Source of the DNA: Pleodorina starrii
Taxonomy: Eukaryota > Chlorophyta > Chlorophyceae > Chlamydomonadales > Volvocaceae
Length of the DNA: 64,000 bases
Assembly: GCA_030267565.1 (NCBI GenBank)
Contig: BRXU01000030.1
Location: forward strand, 1,320,001-1,384,000
Direction: 5' to 3'
The notes below the pieces were generated by a model, which was not told the DNA's origin, ran no database searches, and saw nothing but the letters and a program-made list of their open reading frames with translations. The position numbers were made by a program, and so were the translations under genes. Shown here piece after piece: positions 21,985-33,743 of the stretch; the stretch's first letter is position 1, and each line of letters starts with the position of its first letter.

Positions 21985-23304
21985 AACAGTGTGTGGGTGC
22001 AGCCACCCAGTCATCAGCCATCCGCAGCCAATCGCCTACCGTAGCTATGCGCCTGCCTCGCTTTGTACCCCGCGTGCTCAGGACAGACCAGGCTTGCCGT
22101 GCGTGGCGTTACGTCACGCCGTCGCCAAGCAGGGCGCACATGCGGACATGCACAGGAAGTCGTGTCGGGGTGGGAGAGGGTGTGACGACCTGCACTGGAG
22201 GCAGGTGTGGGTTGGCGGCCGGCGCTGATGCGGCTCCACGGCTTGAACCGAGGCGTCGGCCGTGGCCTTTAGTTACGCATGTTCGTTGTCAAGCGCACAC
22301 TGTGTAATTGACAGCGTGTCAAAAGCTTGGAATGTATGACGAACACCAGGAAACCCCAACTAACGCGGTCTAGGAACGAGGGGTGGTTTCCGTGGGATTT
22401 ACTCCGGAAGAGGGGATCTGAGTGCCGTCACCCCGACGTACGATCAATGCCAGAGCGGCAGCTGAGTGCCTCTCGTGATCCAGTACGGCAGGATTCATAC
22501 AGCCCGGCTTAGGATATAAGGCCCGGTTACCTCTCCAGTCACCTTCACCAGTCTGCAGTACGGGACGCAGTTGTCTTAGGCCGCCAGGCTCCGTCGGAAC
22601 CAATCATTTGGGAGGGGGGGAGAGGGATGGTCTCTCAGGTGGGGATGGTCTCTCAGATGGTCTGTAAAAAAACCCTGCGTCCTCCAAACACCGAACACCG
22701 GGTCACACGGACTCGGAGTGAACGCAGTCAAGGTTTTATATACACCGTTGCTCCGAACCCAACAGCTCTGAGCGAGCTTGCGTGCGAGCTGTGGACCCTC
22801 CCACCCCACAGAAAAGAAGTTGGGTGGTAAACTGGCTCCAGAAAACATTTGGGGCGAGAACCACGGCGGGTCGCAGGACACCAACCTATACTTAGTCCGA
22901 TACGGAGTGACGAGCATTGAAGCTTGAGCACTTGTGAGGGGCGGCTTAACTAGGGCAAGGGCCTTTGAAGCAGCGATCGCACATGACGTTACCTTTTCAA
23001 CGATACGTGCTTGTCAATCCAGTATATCCTATGGTGGCAGCAAGCGTTCATTAGCGCCTCTGGTTACGGACCCTAGCGGACCCCGAAGGCACCCTTTCCT
23101 GATGCACATTGAAGTGAAGGAGTTTTTTTTTACAAAGCGCACGCGGTACGGAGGCCGTCCTGGGAACACATGCCCAAAGCGCGAGCGGGGCCCCTTCCAG
23201 GGGCGGGATTACGCAGTCGATGGCTGTGGTCAGTACGAATATAACTGCCACAGCCGATAAGGGATTGCCAAGTCCGCACAACAACGGGAGTCTGTATTAG
23301 TAAG
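21985..23304. other. spacer between cassettes B and C
   Basis: This 1.3-kb stretch is unique apart from the dispersed repeat at 22296-22595 and a short tandem gggatggtctctcag (22624-22660). The end carries gtattagtaagggtggcaa at 23294-23312, which also marks the left edge of cassette A at 15828-15846. I see no gene. Confidence 0.5.
22296..22595. repeat. dispersed repeat of about 300 bp, copy 1
   Basis: It aligns by eye over its whole length with 29990-30285. Shared blocks include gtaattgaca, cagcgtgtc, caccaggaaacccc, tactccggaaga, atctgagtgccgtc, agtacggcaggat and ccagtctgcag. I see no poly(A) tail, polymerase III boxes or coding frame, so its class is open. Confidence 0.85.
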
Positions 23305-23407
23305 GGTGGCAATAATTTCCGTAGTTAAGAGGGAGACAGGGAGTCCGTGTTTGCCGTATGAATGGTAACGGAGGGGGGTCCAGACCCCCCCTCCACCATC
23401 ATTCATG

Positions 23408-23884
23408 CTATGCGCCCCCCATCCCCAACCATTTATGTAGCTGTAAATTTGCCGCCATGCAGAGTTCGGCGAAGGAATAGTGCTCGTTAAACTGAATCCA
23501 AAGGCGGTATTGTTCCGTGTATTCCTCTTTGAGCTCCTCAAGGCTCATTGATTGCGGAGCAACCCACTCGTCGTTGCCTTCTAGGCCGTTCCAGGCCGTT
23601 CCCTGCCATTCAGCTGCAGGACCCAGCGACAAAGCGGGCCAGACACCAGAATACTTGTCAAGCTGTATCGATTATATACAATCATAAGTTTTGTGGATTA
23701 CCATTCGGATCCTTCCGACACGAATAATAATACCGATGGTGACCTTGCTTTAGCGGGCATAATACATTATCTGAATGATGAAGATACAGATACGACTTTA
23801 TCACGTGTTCTGGAAGGGAACCCGATAAAGCGAGCAAGGCCAAGAACGGCCTGGAGTAGCGGCTCGCCCGCTCGTTCGCCCTGA
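23408..23884. other. pair of small divergent open frames, copy C
   Basis: The same 74-codon leftward (23632-23408) and 63-codon rightward (23693-23884) frames occur here as in copy B, with identical predicted products. Confidence 0.3.
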
Positions 23885-24064
23885 AGCCAGCCCCGAAACC
23901 AGTAATGAATGATGGGGTTCAAGCGGCCCCCCCAACCACACCCCATACTTTCTCCCCACCCCCCCTATCACCATTCCGACAATAAAAACGGGACGCGAAC
24001 ACGCTGGTTAGTGCTACCCTTCGTTTCAGCAGAGTTAACACAGTGATAACCCTCTGACCCACAG

Positions 24065-24886
24065 ATGGTGTCGCTGACGGAATATAAATATATTTGCAAT
24101 AAGCCTCAGCCTGTGACTTTTTCAAAATGCGGCGAGCTCGAGTCACGGGCAGCATCTACGGCCATCTTCCGCCAAAGCTCCACGCAAGACATGCGTGAGT
24201 CGTTACAGAGCGGCGACGAAGTGATGTACGTTGCCCAGAACGTAACGGACTTCTCCGAGGAGTACATTATGGGACTCCTTAAGAAGGCGCAGGAAGACTC
24301 GCGCAACCGAGAGGTATGAGGCTGTGTTGAGGAACGCTCTTATCCGCAATGTTATAACACGTGTTTGTCATGTATGCAGATTTTCGACCACGTGCACAAC
24401 ATACGCGCTAAGGCGTTGGAGCCCATGTTCTACGACTTCATGAATTCGGTGCGCTCGGAGCTTCCGCACCGGTACCAGCCGCTTCTGGAATCCGTCAACA
24501 ACTTTCAAGACTTGAATAAGCGTGTCTCGGCGCTGCGCGGGGACCACGGCTTCCACGTCGCCCTGGAGAACGCGTCCAAGCCGTTTTGCGGAAAGTACGA
24601 GGCGGAGTTGGGCTTCTGGAAGCAGTACGCGGCCCTGGAGGCCATCAACACGGACCGCAACAAGGTGGTGCACTGCAGTGTCGCCGCCAGCGCAGCTGCA
24701 CTCAGCGAGGCGTGTGACAAAAGTGATACGCTCGACACCGCTTTAGCGATGGTTGAGGCGCTGGCCAACTTCGGCGCCAAGCACGCAGCGGACCTGGACG
24801 CTTCAGCTGAGGAGCAGTGGAAGGAGGGAGTCGCGCTGACTCAGCGGGTCAAACAGAAGCGGAAGAGCAAAATCTTGCGGGAGTAG
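24065..24886 (+). CDS. 251-residue helical protein of unknown family with HEPN-like RNxxxH motif (copy C)
   Basis: Exon 1 is 24065-24313 and exon 2 is 24380-24886. The predicted protein is the same as that of copy B, including TDRNKVVHCS and the basic C-terminus. With two intact, near-identical copies and one decayed copy in about 10 kb, this is a recently expanding cluster. Function is unknown; a HEPN-like RNase domain is inferred only from the R-N-x3-H pattern and helical context. Confidence 0.6.
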
Positions 24887-26339
24887 AGGTACGTTAGGGT
24901 TTGGGGTTTTTCAGTAATCGCAGCTGTAAATGCTTAGACTGACCCGGGGACTGGATAAGGTAGGTGGCCTGCACAAGTGGACCACCTCGTTTGGGAAGGG
25001 AAGGCCGGGTTGAAGCAGTGAGATAGCCGCGGCACGAACCCAAAGGTGCCAAACTACAGCTGAGCGGGCTTAAGAGTCCGAAGGGGAGTGGGCGCTCATG
25101 AGTTGCGTTTTCAGAACCCTGTGGCGTGCATGTGGCCTTTGTATATCTGGCAGTTATGGAGTTATTTGTCAACTTGGCAGGGGTGAGTTTCCTCGTGAAC
25201 CTTAACGGTCTCAGGTGGGCCCCTCAGCTTGAGCGGGTTATGCGTGCTTGTGCCTGCAACAAAGGTCATCTGATTGTACGTACGCCCCTTCAGCTATGCT
25301 CCTTTCCTAACCAATTCATTCCACCGCCTCCCCTTTTCCTGAGTAGGCCCCCAAGACCCAAGTTTTTGGGGACTGCAACTGATGGAGCAGCAGCAGCATC
25401 AGGACTGGCAGCAGCGACCGTTGTGCGATGCGCAGCAGGAGCAGGAGTTGTGCGCAGCAGGAGCAGGGCTTGCTGGGTCCACCTCGGCATTGGTGGAAAG
25501 TGGTCCGCCTCGGCATTGGTGGAAAGTGGTCCATCCTGTGAGTCGGGCGAGCTGAGGGCTAGCTTTGTTCTGATGGCGAACAGTTAGACTTTGTGGGGAG
25601 CCACGCACCGCCACCGTGCCGGGCCGGGGCATCGCCCGGCCCGCCTGGTTCCTGGGCGGCGTCCGCGTGCCGTGGCCCGCCTGCCGTGGCACGTTGGGCT
25701 GATGCCTGTGCTGCGCGATGGCGGGGGCTGTGGGGGTGCCGAGCTGCCGACTGCTGTAGCAGCCCGGCTGCTGCTGCTGCTGCGGGCCGGCGCCCCCGGC
25801 CCGCGGCTGAAGTACAGTACCCCACGGAGACTCCCTGTAAGAACGTACGATGCGGAGGATTGTATGGTACTCATCATAGCTGTAGGGGGCTTCCCGGTAA
25901 GTCCGTCATTGTCGTGTGTTTGATTGGGAACCCCCGCCCAGTTGACCTGTTACGTGCACACGGACGAGGGTTGCTTGTAGACCTCTTCGCTCGTCAGGAA
26001 CGTGGGCTTTTGACAGAGGCCAGGTCACTCTTCTGGGTGCTGGCAAGGTGCACTGACATTGTTACAATGGGTATGGTGGAACGGGGAGATGGGTGCCTCG
26101 GGTGCCGACGGGCTGCGGCGCCGCCGTGACCGGCTGGGTGTGTTATGAAAGCACCGAGAGGTACCCCTCGACGCTGCTCGCCCCATCACGGCGGCGCGGC
26201 CCCCCCCCCCCAAAACCCCTTCAGGCCCAATCTGGCGCGTGGTGCACCCTCGACGACCGACCCCTCGGCCTGGCCTCGCGCGCGATGCCCCCCCCGCCGA
26301 CCCATCGAAGCGTGCCGTCACCGCACACCCTGACCGCGG

Positions 26340-27160
26340 TGTATAAAGCCCTCTCCATTTGTGCCCGGTTCCGCGCGCAGTGCGCCCCTCCCCTGCCGGC
26401 CCCGCGGTGCGCGCCGTCGCCCCCTTCCCCTTATATCCGGTTGCGCGCGCGATGCATCCTTCCTGGCCAACCCAGCGGCGCGCGCCGCCCCTCTCCCCTT
26501 TCCGCCGTGTACTCGATCCCGCACGCCCTGCGCCCCTTCCTGCCGTCCGAGCGGCGCGCGCCGCCCTTTCGCCGTTTCCCCACGCAGTGCGCCATTACTC
26601 CGCGGCGCGCCCCCCCCCCCTTCCCCTTAGTACCCAGTCTCGCGCGCGGTACGCATCTCCTGGCCGACCCCGCGGCGCGTGCCGCCTCTCTTTTCGCTTT
26701 TAACCCGGTCCCGCGCGCGCTGCGCCCCTCCCTGCAGGCCCCGCGGCGCGCGCCGCCGCCCCCCTTTCCCCTTGGCTCGGTCCCGCGCGCACTGCGCCCC
26801 TCCCTGCAGGCCCCGCGGCGCGCGCCGCCGCCCCCCTTTCCCCTTGGCTCGGTCCCGCGCGCGCTGCGCCCCTCCCTGCAGGCCCCGCGGTGCGCGCCGT
26901 CGCCCCCTTTCCCCTTGGCTCGGTCCCGCGCGCGCTGCGCCCCTTCCTGCAGGCCCCGCGGCGCGCGCCGCTGCCCCTCTTCCCCTTGGCCCGGTCCCGC
27001 GCGCGCTGCGCCCTCCCCGCGGCGCGCGCCGCCCCCCCCCACCCCTTGTAACCGGCCGCGCGCGCGATGCGCCCCTCTTGGCAAACCCGCGGCGCGCGCC
27101 GCCCCTCCCCGTTGGGAGCCGGTCCCGCGCGCGACACGCCCTCCTGTGGCGCGGGCGCGC
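26340..27160. repeat. GC-rich 72-bp satellite
   Basis: The best units start with ggtcccgcgcgcgctgcgcc at 26707, 26779, 26851, 26922 and 26993 (72- or 71-bp steps), with degenerate units on both sides. Each contains ccccgcggcgcgcgccg. A plus-strand frame stays open across it only because 72 is a multiple of 3. Confidence 0.9.
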
Positions 27161-28502
27161 GGCGCGCAGTTGCGAATGACCCGTGCGTGGCGGTATCCGT
27201 CGTCCGCGTCGCCTGCCCCCCCCGTGTCCCTGGCCTGAGACCCCTTTCCCTCCCGTAAGCCCAGGCCCGTCGCGCTGACTGACCTGCCCCGCGCCGGCCG
27301 CGCCTCAATCCACGGTGCCCGGCGGCGGTGGCTCTATATCTGGGCGTGCGTTGCTGATGCCCGGCAGCCGCGGACCCAAGCCTTGTCTCCCCATCTCGAC
27401 GTTCGGCAGCGGCGCATTGCTGCCAACACCCGACGACCGCAGGTCCTCGACTTCCTGCTGGGGAGGGTCGCGTACCTTCCCGGGGGTGGCGTACCCTTCC
27501 CGGGGGTGGCGTACCCTCTTTTAAGGACAAAGGGAAGAAACGGGGTGGGGGAGCGGCGGAGCGGGGGGAAACGGCTCCGCCCTAGCAGCCAGCCTGATCG
27601 GCTTGTTTGGTCCCGCCCTAGGCTCAGTAAGCCGTCGAGTGAGTCCTGAGCGGCTGCGCGTGCTTACTGTTTAGCGGTCCTCCTGCCTCCCGCTGGCTGC
27701 TGCCGGTCTCTCCGATCTGGCAGTCAACAACAACTGGCGGTCCGGTCAACCCGACTGCCCGCTAAGCCCACTTGCCTCTCACCCAGTTTCGCAGATGGCG
27801 CTGGTCTCGGCTGCGTTCCTGCGGTCCCGACCAACCCGCTGTGGCGCGCGAATGGCGCGCTGAAGCGGCTAGCGTAGAACGCCCCGCCCGGTCCCGCCCT
27901 GTCACTCACCACGGCATATTGTTGCGATGACATCTTGTCCGGGCTCCGAGCTCCGACTCCACGCTCCTTCCTCTGGAGTTTGTTTATGCCGTTTGACTAA
28001 TGTTGACGCCGTTGACAAGAGGTCGCCTTCTCTTACTTTTCCTGTATGTCGGCTATGGCTATAACGACTGAGAGGAAGGGTTATTGCGGCGACTGCTTAC
28101 AGTTGCTATCTCCGGGACTTCCCCACCTGCGCCAATTCCGTACGTCGTACTTGCGTCCTCCCCTTCAACTGTCCAACGATGGGCCGAGCATTTCTGTAAT
28201 CCTCAAAACTTTATTTATTTCAAACTCTTGATTTTTTTGGGGGGGGGGGCATCGCTGAGGCGCCGCCACCGAGCCGCCCTGCTGCATACCCTCGCGGTTC
28301 CTTCGCTGCGGTTCGTACCTACCTGTTATCACCCCACCGCCTGCCTTGCCTGATCGCTATCATCTGATCCGCACCCCCCCCCCAACACATACATCAGACT
28401 CATCAGTCTGGCACGCCTGCCGGCTCTTCCAGGTCACCCCAGAACCGCAATCCACCGACCACCGCGTCTCCCGTCGTCGCCGCAGCGCGACAGGCTGCCC
28501 GG
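27161..28502. other. gap between satellite and FN3 gene
   Basis: No gene is supported here. A 21-bp tandem (ccttcccgggggtggcgtac, about 27474-27515) is present. The right part should hold the FN3-gene 3' UTR; ttaca at 28098-28102 is a minus-strand TGTAA about 400 bases past the stop. Confidence 0.4.
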
Positions 28503-31500
28503 CTACTGCATGACGCGCAGACGGCGGCCGCCACTGCCGCTGCCACCGACAACACCGCCCACACCGCCCACACCGCCGCCTCCTACACCGCCGCCGATAC
28601 CGCCGCCCAAAGCGCCCACACCGCCGGCCGCACCCGTGCTAGCCTGCGCCATGACGGCCTGCAGCACCGCATTCACCTGGCTGCTGACCACCTGCTGCGC
28701 CACCTTGCCCGCCGCCTCCCCCACCACCCCGCTGCTCACCATCTGCTCCGCCATGTTGCCCACGAACTGACCCATGCGGCCCTGACCCAGCAGCGCACCG
28801 CCGCCACCGCCACCGCCGCCTCCGCCAAGGCTGCCAAGGCTGCCGAGACCTCCACTGCCGCCGAGACCGCTCAGACCGCTCAGACCGCCAAGACCGCTAA
28901 GACCGCCATCCACTGCGCCGCCAGACGACATGAGCGACCCGGCGCCCCCCACCGGCACCGTCGTGCTGCCGAGGCCACCGCCGCCGAGGCCGCCGCCGCT
29001 ACCGCGCCCGGCGAGGCTGCCGGCCAGGGCGGCTCCGGTGAGTCCCGCAGCGCCGGTGAGGCCGGCGGCCCCGGCCAGTAGGCCCGCTGCGCCGAGGCCT
29101 CGCGGGTTGCCCATCAGTGCGCCCCCCTGGGCGGGTCCCAGCTCGCAGGCGCAGGAGGAGGAGCACCACTGGGTCACCTGTGGGGGGCGGGGGGCGGGGG
29201 AGGGGGCTGGTGGTGGTGGTAAAGAGGTAATGAGATGCCGCAGCGAAGGGACGGAGACGGCGTTAGCGAGCGGACCCTGAACCGGGCGTGGTGGGGGGAG
29301 GTGACGCGGGGGTTGGGATCACCGCGTGAGGGAGGAAGAGAGGCGGGGAGCGGGCTGAGCAGGACGCGGGGCAGTTGGGGTGTGGGTATAAAGCAATGAG
29401 AAACGCAGAGAGGGAAGTGAAGCGGAGCGGGCTTCAAAGCGGCAGCGGGACGGGACCGAGTTGGAGCCGGGGGGGCGGAGCGGGGCGTGGGCGTAGAGGA
29501 GATCTGGTGGGGAGTGTGGTTCTGGGTGCCTGTCCGCATGTGGCCAATTGAAGCCCATGGAAGACCGGCCCTAACACAAGCGCTTCCCGGCCCGCCTGCC
29601 GCCTCTCTCTCTCTCCCTCTCCCCGCGCTTCGTCTTCGCTCTTCTTTCCCTTCGTCGTCGTTCGTGTGTGTGCATGCAGCTATGCGCGTGTCATCTTGCC
29701 TGCTTCCCGGCCCAGTCGATGTCCACCAGGGCCGGCACTCGGCAGTCGCCCCGCCGCGCCACCGCGGGGCAGCCGCCGCCGGAGCTGCAGAGGCCTGCAG
29801 CAGTCGGTCAAATCACACATGCAAACACAAGACCGGTATTTCCGAAACGTATTACCGTATTGACACATACTGACGGCCCTGCCCAGCCGCCATTGAGGAT
29901 TGGAACATGGAAAGAAAACCCGCCTCCCAGCCCAACAACCGACTCCCAAACCCGAACTGACAGGCAGGTTCCCAAACTCTCTGTCACGACACACTGCGTA
30001 ATTGACACAGCGTGTCGAAAGCCTGGATTGCACGATCTACACCAGGAAACCCCTCCTCGGTCAAGGATGGGGGAACGCCGCGGAATCTACTCCGGAAGAC
30101 GGTATCTGAGTGCCGTCGTCACTCCGGCGATCACTGCCTGAGCGGGAGCTGAGTGCCGCTCATGATCCAAGTACGGCAGGATCCCCAAGCCCCGCTATGA
30201 TAGAAAGGCCCGGTCAGGCCTGCCCAACAAGCTCGAGTCACCTTTACCAGTCTGCAGACCGACTGCAGTTTCTCAGGCCCCGTCCGTGAAGGCAGCTCTC
30301 AGGCCACATCCGATATCCCAGCAGCCCACCGCATGTCCCAAACTCACCCAAACCTCCCAACCACAAGCCTCCCTCAATTCGCAACCACCAAAGGCGACCC
30401 AAACCCTAAAACTCTAACCCAAACCCTAAGCCGATCCAAACCCTAAGCACCAAGTCGTTCGCCGCCTCCCCCAACACAAACTCGAAGGCAGCGAAAGCGC
30501 ATACGTACCTCCCCGGCTGGGCGGGCAGCCCTCCATGGAGCGACAGGTCCAGCCGTTCTGCGCCGCCGCAGTGGCGCCCACCTCGGCGGTCAGGCTGGCG
30601 GGGGTGCCCTGGCCGCGGGGGCCGGAGGCGGGCGTGACGGTGAAGCGGTACTTGGCTCCGCTGACTAGACCGGTCACGTTGGCGCAGCCGCCGCGGGAGA
30701 TCTGGCCGTCGGAGGAGGTGCGGAAGTCGGGGCCGCTCAGAAGGGAGGCGGACACCCTGCGTTTGAGGGGGGGGGGTGCGGGGGTGGGGGTGGGGGTGGG
30801 GGTGGGGGTGGGGGTGGGGGTGGGGGTGGGGGTGGGGGTGGGGGTGGGGGTGGGGGCGTGGGTGGTGGGTGGGAAGGGGGGGTTAGGCGAGGGTGGTTTG
30901 GGTGGGTGGCGGGTTGGAGGAGGGTGGGTGGGGAGGTCGAAGACGTTTTGAGCCGCAGCGGAGAAACCGAGGCGGCGTTAGGGGAGGGGAGGAGGAGAGT
31001 GGTCGGGATGAAAACTTGAAGCCGCAGGGTTCAGGCAGGGGTCAGGCAGTGGAGAGGGAGGGGGTGTGTTGGTTCCGGAGCACCAGTAATCACCAGGGGC
31101 CGGGGAGGGCATGGAAAGGCAGGGAGCGAGGGGGGCGGGGCCGGCGCGCTGGTGGGGTTTGGCTCTCAGGCCTACCGTGTCCCAACAGAACACGTGTTTC
31201 ATTTCTCAACGCCTGTTTCGTCCGTAGGTGCGGCAGGGTGTCCCAGATACGTTGACGCCGTTGATTGGCCCCACGCAGGCGTCAGCACTCAGCAGCCACC
31301 AGCCCCCGCGACCTCTCCATGCCGAACCATGGGGCAGACAGACCCACACACGACACACCCACGTTCTCCCACCCTCCAACCACGGTCATACACCCGGGGA
31401 CCCTCCCAAGTCCCAACCCGGAGGTACACCGCCTCCCTCCCAACCCGCTGGTACCTCCAGGCCCCACCCCCCTGTTCTTCCCCTGCCGGCCTCATGGTCC

Positions 31501-33743
31501 TCCCCCGGTCGCCTACGTCCCCATCGTTTTATTACCATCCACCCCCTTCACAGCCCGCACGCGCCTGTACTGGTCCACACACGCGTCGTTGTCCACTCCG
31601 TCCCAGCACAGTCGCGCCCATCCGTCGCCCGTCTGGAGCCGCAGGTTGGTTGGCTTGCCGGGCGCCTCGGACAGATTGCACAGGTCGGTGGGGGTGGCTC
31701 TCACCTGGAGATAGCCGACCAGCCGACGATTATGAAAAAGGGATTGGGGGTTGGGTTCAGGGGGGGATGGTGATGATCACACAGTAGGAGCCGCAGCGAA
31801 GGGGTTTACTTCTGGGGGTTGGGGGTCTGGGGCGCTGAGCGCTTTCTCGCTCGGGGTCCGTTCGGGGCCCGCTACATGGGCTACTGGTGCTGGAGTGCGG
31901 CCCCCCCCCCGCCACCCACCAGCCTACCGGAGCCCGCCCCCCCCCAGCCTACCTGAGCCCGCCCCCCCCCCCCACCAGCCTACCTGAGCCACGCCCCCCG
32001 TCTTGAGCTGGCTGCTGTAGGCCTGCACCTGGAACACGTAGGAGCGGCCGTTGGTGAGACCCTCCACAACCACCCGCTGCCGGTCGGTGGAGGTGGACTG
32101 CGGGCCGGGGCCGGGGGGGGGGGGCGGGGGGGGGGGGAGAGTACTTCACACTTGAAGGAACGGAGGCGGAGAGCAGTGAAGAGGGAAAACTGGGGGTGGG
32201 GTCCGCCGACGGATTGGTGTACCCAAAGGGTGGGGGGTGTGCGAGTGGGGTTCGGGGGGGGGGGCAAAGCACAGCAGGAGCCTAGAGGACCGGAGGGAAG
32301 GGATGGAGGGCGGGGCCCGTCGCCCATTGGGGTGCTCCTGGCACATTCCCCTCGTGGTCCCGGGTTTGTTACTGAGCCTTCCGCCCGGGCGGGCTTGCTC
32401 GTTCCCCGATGCCTGGCAGACCGCATCACACGACCGTACTGCCGTGAATCCCCCCTGCTGTCTCCTCCCGACCGCTTGCGCAAATGCATGAACACACGCG
32501 CATGCACATTTACATGAACACACGCACAAGTCCCCTCCCCTTCCCCCCCTCCCTGCTCCCTCCCCCACACACAGACACGCACACAGACACACTCCACCAC
32601 CACACACGCTGTGCTTGTATGTACCTGCGCCGGCACGTCGGTCCGGTACAGCGGGTCGATGACGTTGACGACATAGGTGCTGACGCAGGCTCCGTCGGTG
32701 GGTGGCTCCCAACGGAGCAGCACGCGACCGTCCTTGGGGGTTGCCTGCATGTGTATGTGTGTGTGTGTGTGTGGAAGTATGCGTGTGTGGGAGTAAGAGG
32801 GAAGGAGGGAAGGAGGGAAGGATGGAAGGAGGAGGGCGGGACGGTGGGCCGTGAGGGTGGTTGTTAGTGGAACGGGACCGGTGGAGGGATGGGCTCCAGC
32901 TGGGTCCAGGGGGGGTGGCTGGGGGGGTAAGGGCGATGGCATGTGTTATGACATGATGAGCGCAGCAATAGAGCGCAACTAACGATGGATTTCATCCGAG
33001 GTGCTGTACCCGCTACCCGGTACTCTTCGGAGCTTGATGCCTTTTTTCGGGTGTGTCCGTTGGGAAACGGGGCGGGGCGAACGTCCTGGAGCCTGAACAG
33101 GCCATCCGGTTGCTTACAGCGGCAGCACCGCAGCACCGCAGCAGCATCAGCATGAAGTGGCCACGCGCATTCCAAAGCTAAATCTTGTACAACCCAACGA
33201 CTTCCAATAGAAACGTCCCCCGACCCCCAACCCGCCCCAACCATCCATTACCCCACGTGCCACGTCCCCACCCACCCCCGTCCCCACCCACTCCATTCCC
33301 CACTCCTCCTCCCCCTCACCCCTCCTCAAACCGCCGGTCCTTACCTTGAGGTTGGTGGGCGGCCCCGGGGCCTTATTTGCGATGCATCCGTCGCTGCCCG
33401 GCTCCAGAACCACCTCCTGGCCCCGCACGCGCAGCACGCCGCCGCAGCAGCCCAGCAGCCCGCCCAGCGCGACCGCCAGTAGCGCCGCACGGCGCAGCGA
33501 AGCCCAAGTGATACAGCCCGCTGCAGCCGCCGGGCGACGGCGGCGCTGCAGCCGCAGCGTAGCGGTTTCAGCAGGCGGTACGGCGTTGGCGTCAGCGCTG
33601 GTGCCGTACGTGTTGCTGCCGCTGCGGCGCTGCCCGCAGGTGCTGCTGCTGCCGTTGCCGGCGGTGAAGGAGGTACCATGGGATGACGTCAGCGGTACGA
33701 CTATTTCGGGCGGCAGCTGAGAGGACTGCGGCAGTGGCGCCAT
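28503..33743 (-). CDS. membrane-anchored fibronectin type III protein with Cys-rich and Gly-rich C-terminus (7 exons)
   Basis: Exons: 33743-33345, 32744-32625, 32097-31984, 31704-31565, 30756-30509, 29794-29700, 29177-28503; 596 residues, all phases consistent. The N-terminal 81 residues end in RRRR and are followed by one hydrophobic segment (ALLAVALGGLLGCCGGVL, about 87-104), so a type II anchor or long signal is likely. FN3 domain 1 (about 125-222) starts KAPGPPTNLKATPKDGRVLL, with LRWEPP and GLTNGRSYVFQVQAY. Domain 2 (about 225-330) starts EAPGKPTNL, with LCWDGVDNDACVDQY and GLVSGAKYRFTVTP. A Cys-rich stretch follows (about 331-388), then a Gly-rich tail of some 200 residues. Likely an extracellular matrix or surface protein. 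Exon 29794-29700 ends CAG|GCAAGA, a GC donor; without splicing there the frame stops after KQAR. Exon 31704-31565 also fits a GC donor (CAG|GCGCGT); GT five bases earlier keeps frame but loses the conserved Tyr. Confidence 0.8.
29232..29276 (+). repeat. dispersed GATACCGCAGCGG element
   Basis: The copy reads gagatgccgcagcgaaggg, acggagacgg, cgttagcgagcggaccc. It lies in the last FN3-gene intron, antisense to the gene. Confidence 0.8.
29990..30285. repeat. dispersed repeat of about 300 bp, copy 2
   Basis: It matches 22296-22595 in the same orientation on the plus strand and lies in the FN3-gene intron between exons 30756-30509 and 29794-29700. Confidence 0.85.
30775..30858. repeat. (GGGGGT)n tract
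   Basis: About 13 GGGGGT/GTGGGG units lie just upstream, in gene sense, of the acceptor of FN3 exon 30756-30509, where they read as (CCCCCA)n and form the polypyrimidine-like tract. Confidence 0.95.

Larger units (their letters stand above)
23305..26161 (+). repeat. duplicated cassette, copy C
   Basis: This is a near-identical second copy of 19127-21984. One visible difference cluster lies near 24990-25035, where gggaagggaaggccgggttgaag replaces gggatgggaaggccgggttaaagg. The right edge stops at gaaagcaccgagagg and is followed directly by GC-rich satellite-type DNA. Confidence 0.95.

Noticed and set aside
26093..27238. 381-codon Arg/Pro/Ala-rich plus-strand frame
   Set aside because: It lies on the 72-bp GC-rich satellite, whose length is a multiple of three; no domain, and the opposite strand is equally open.
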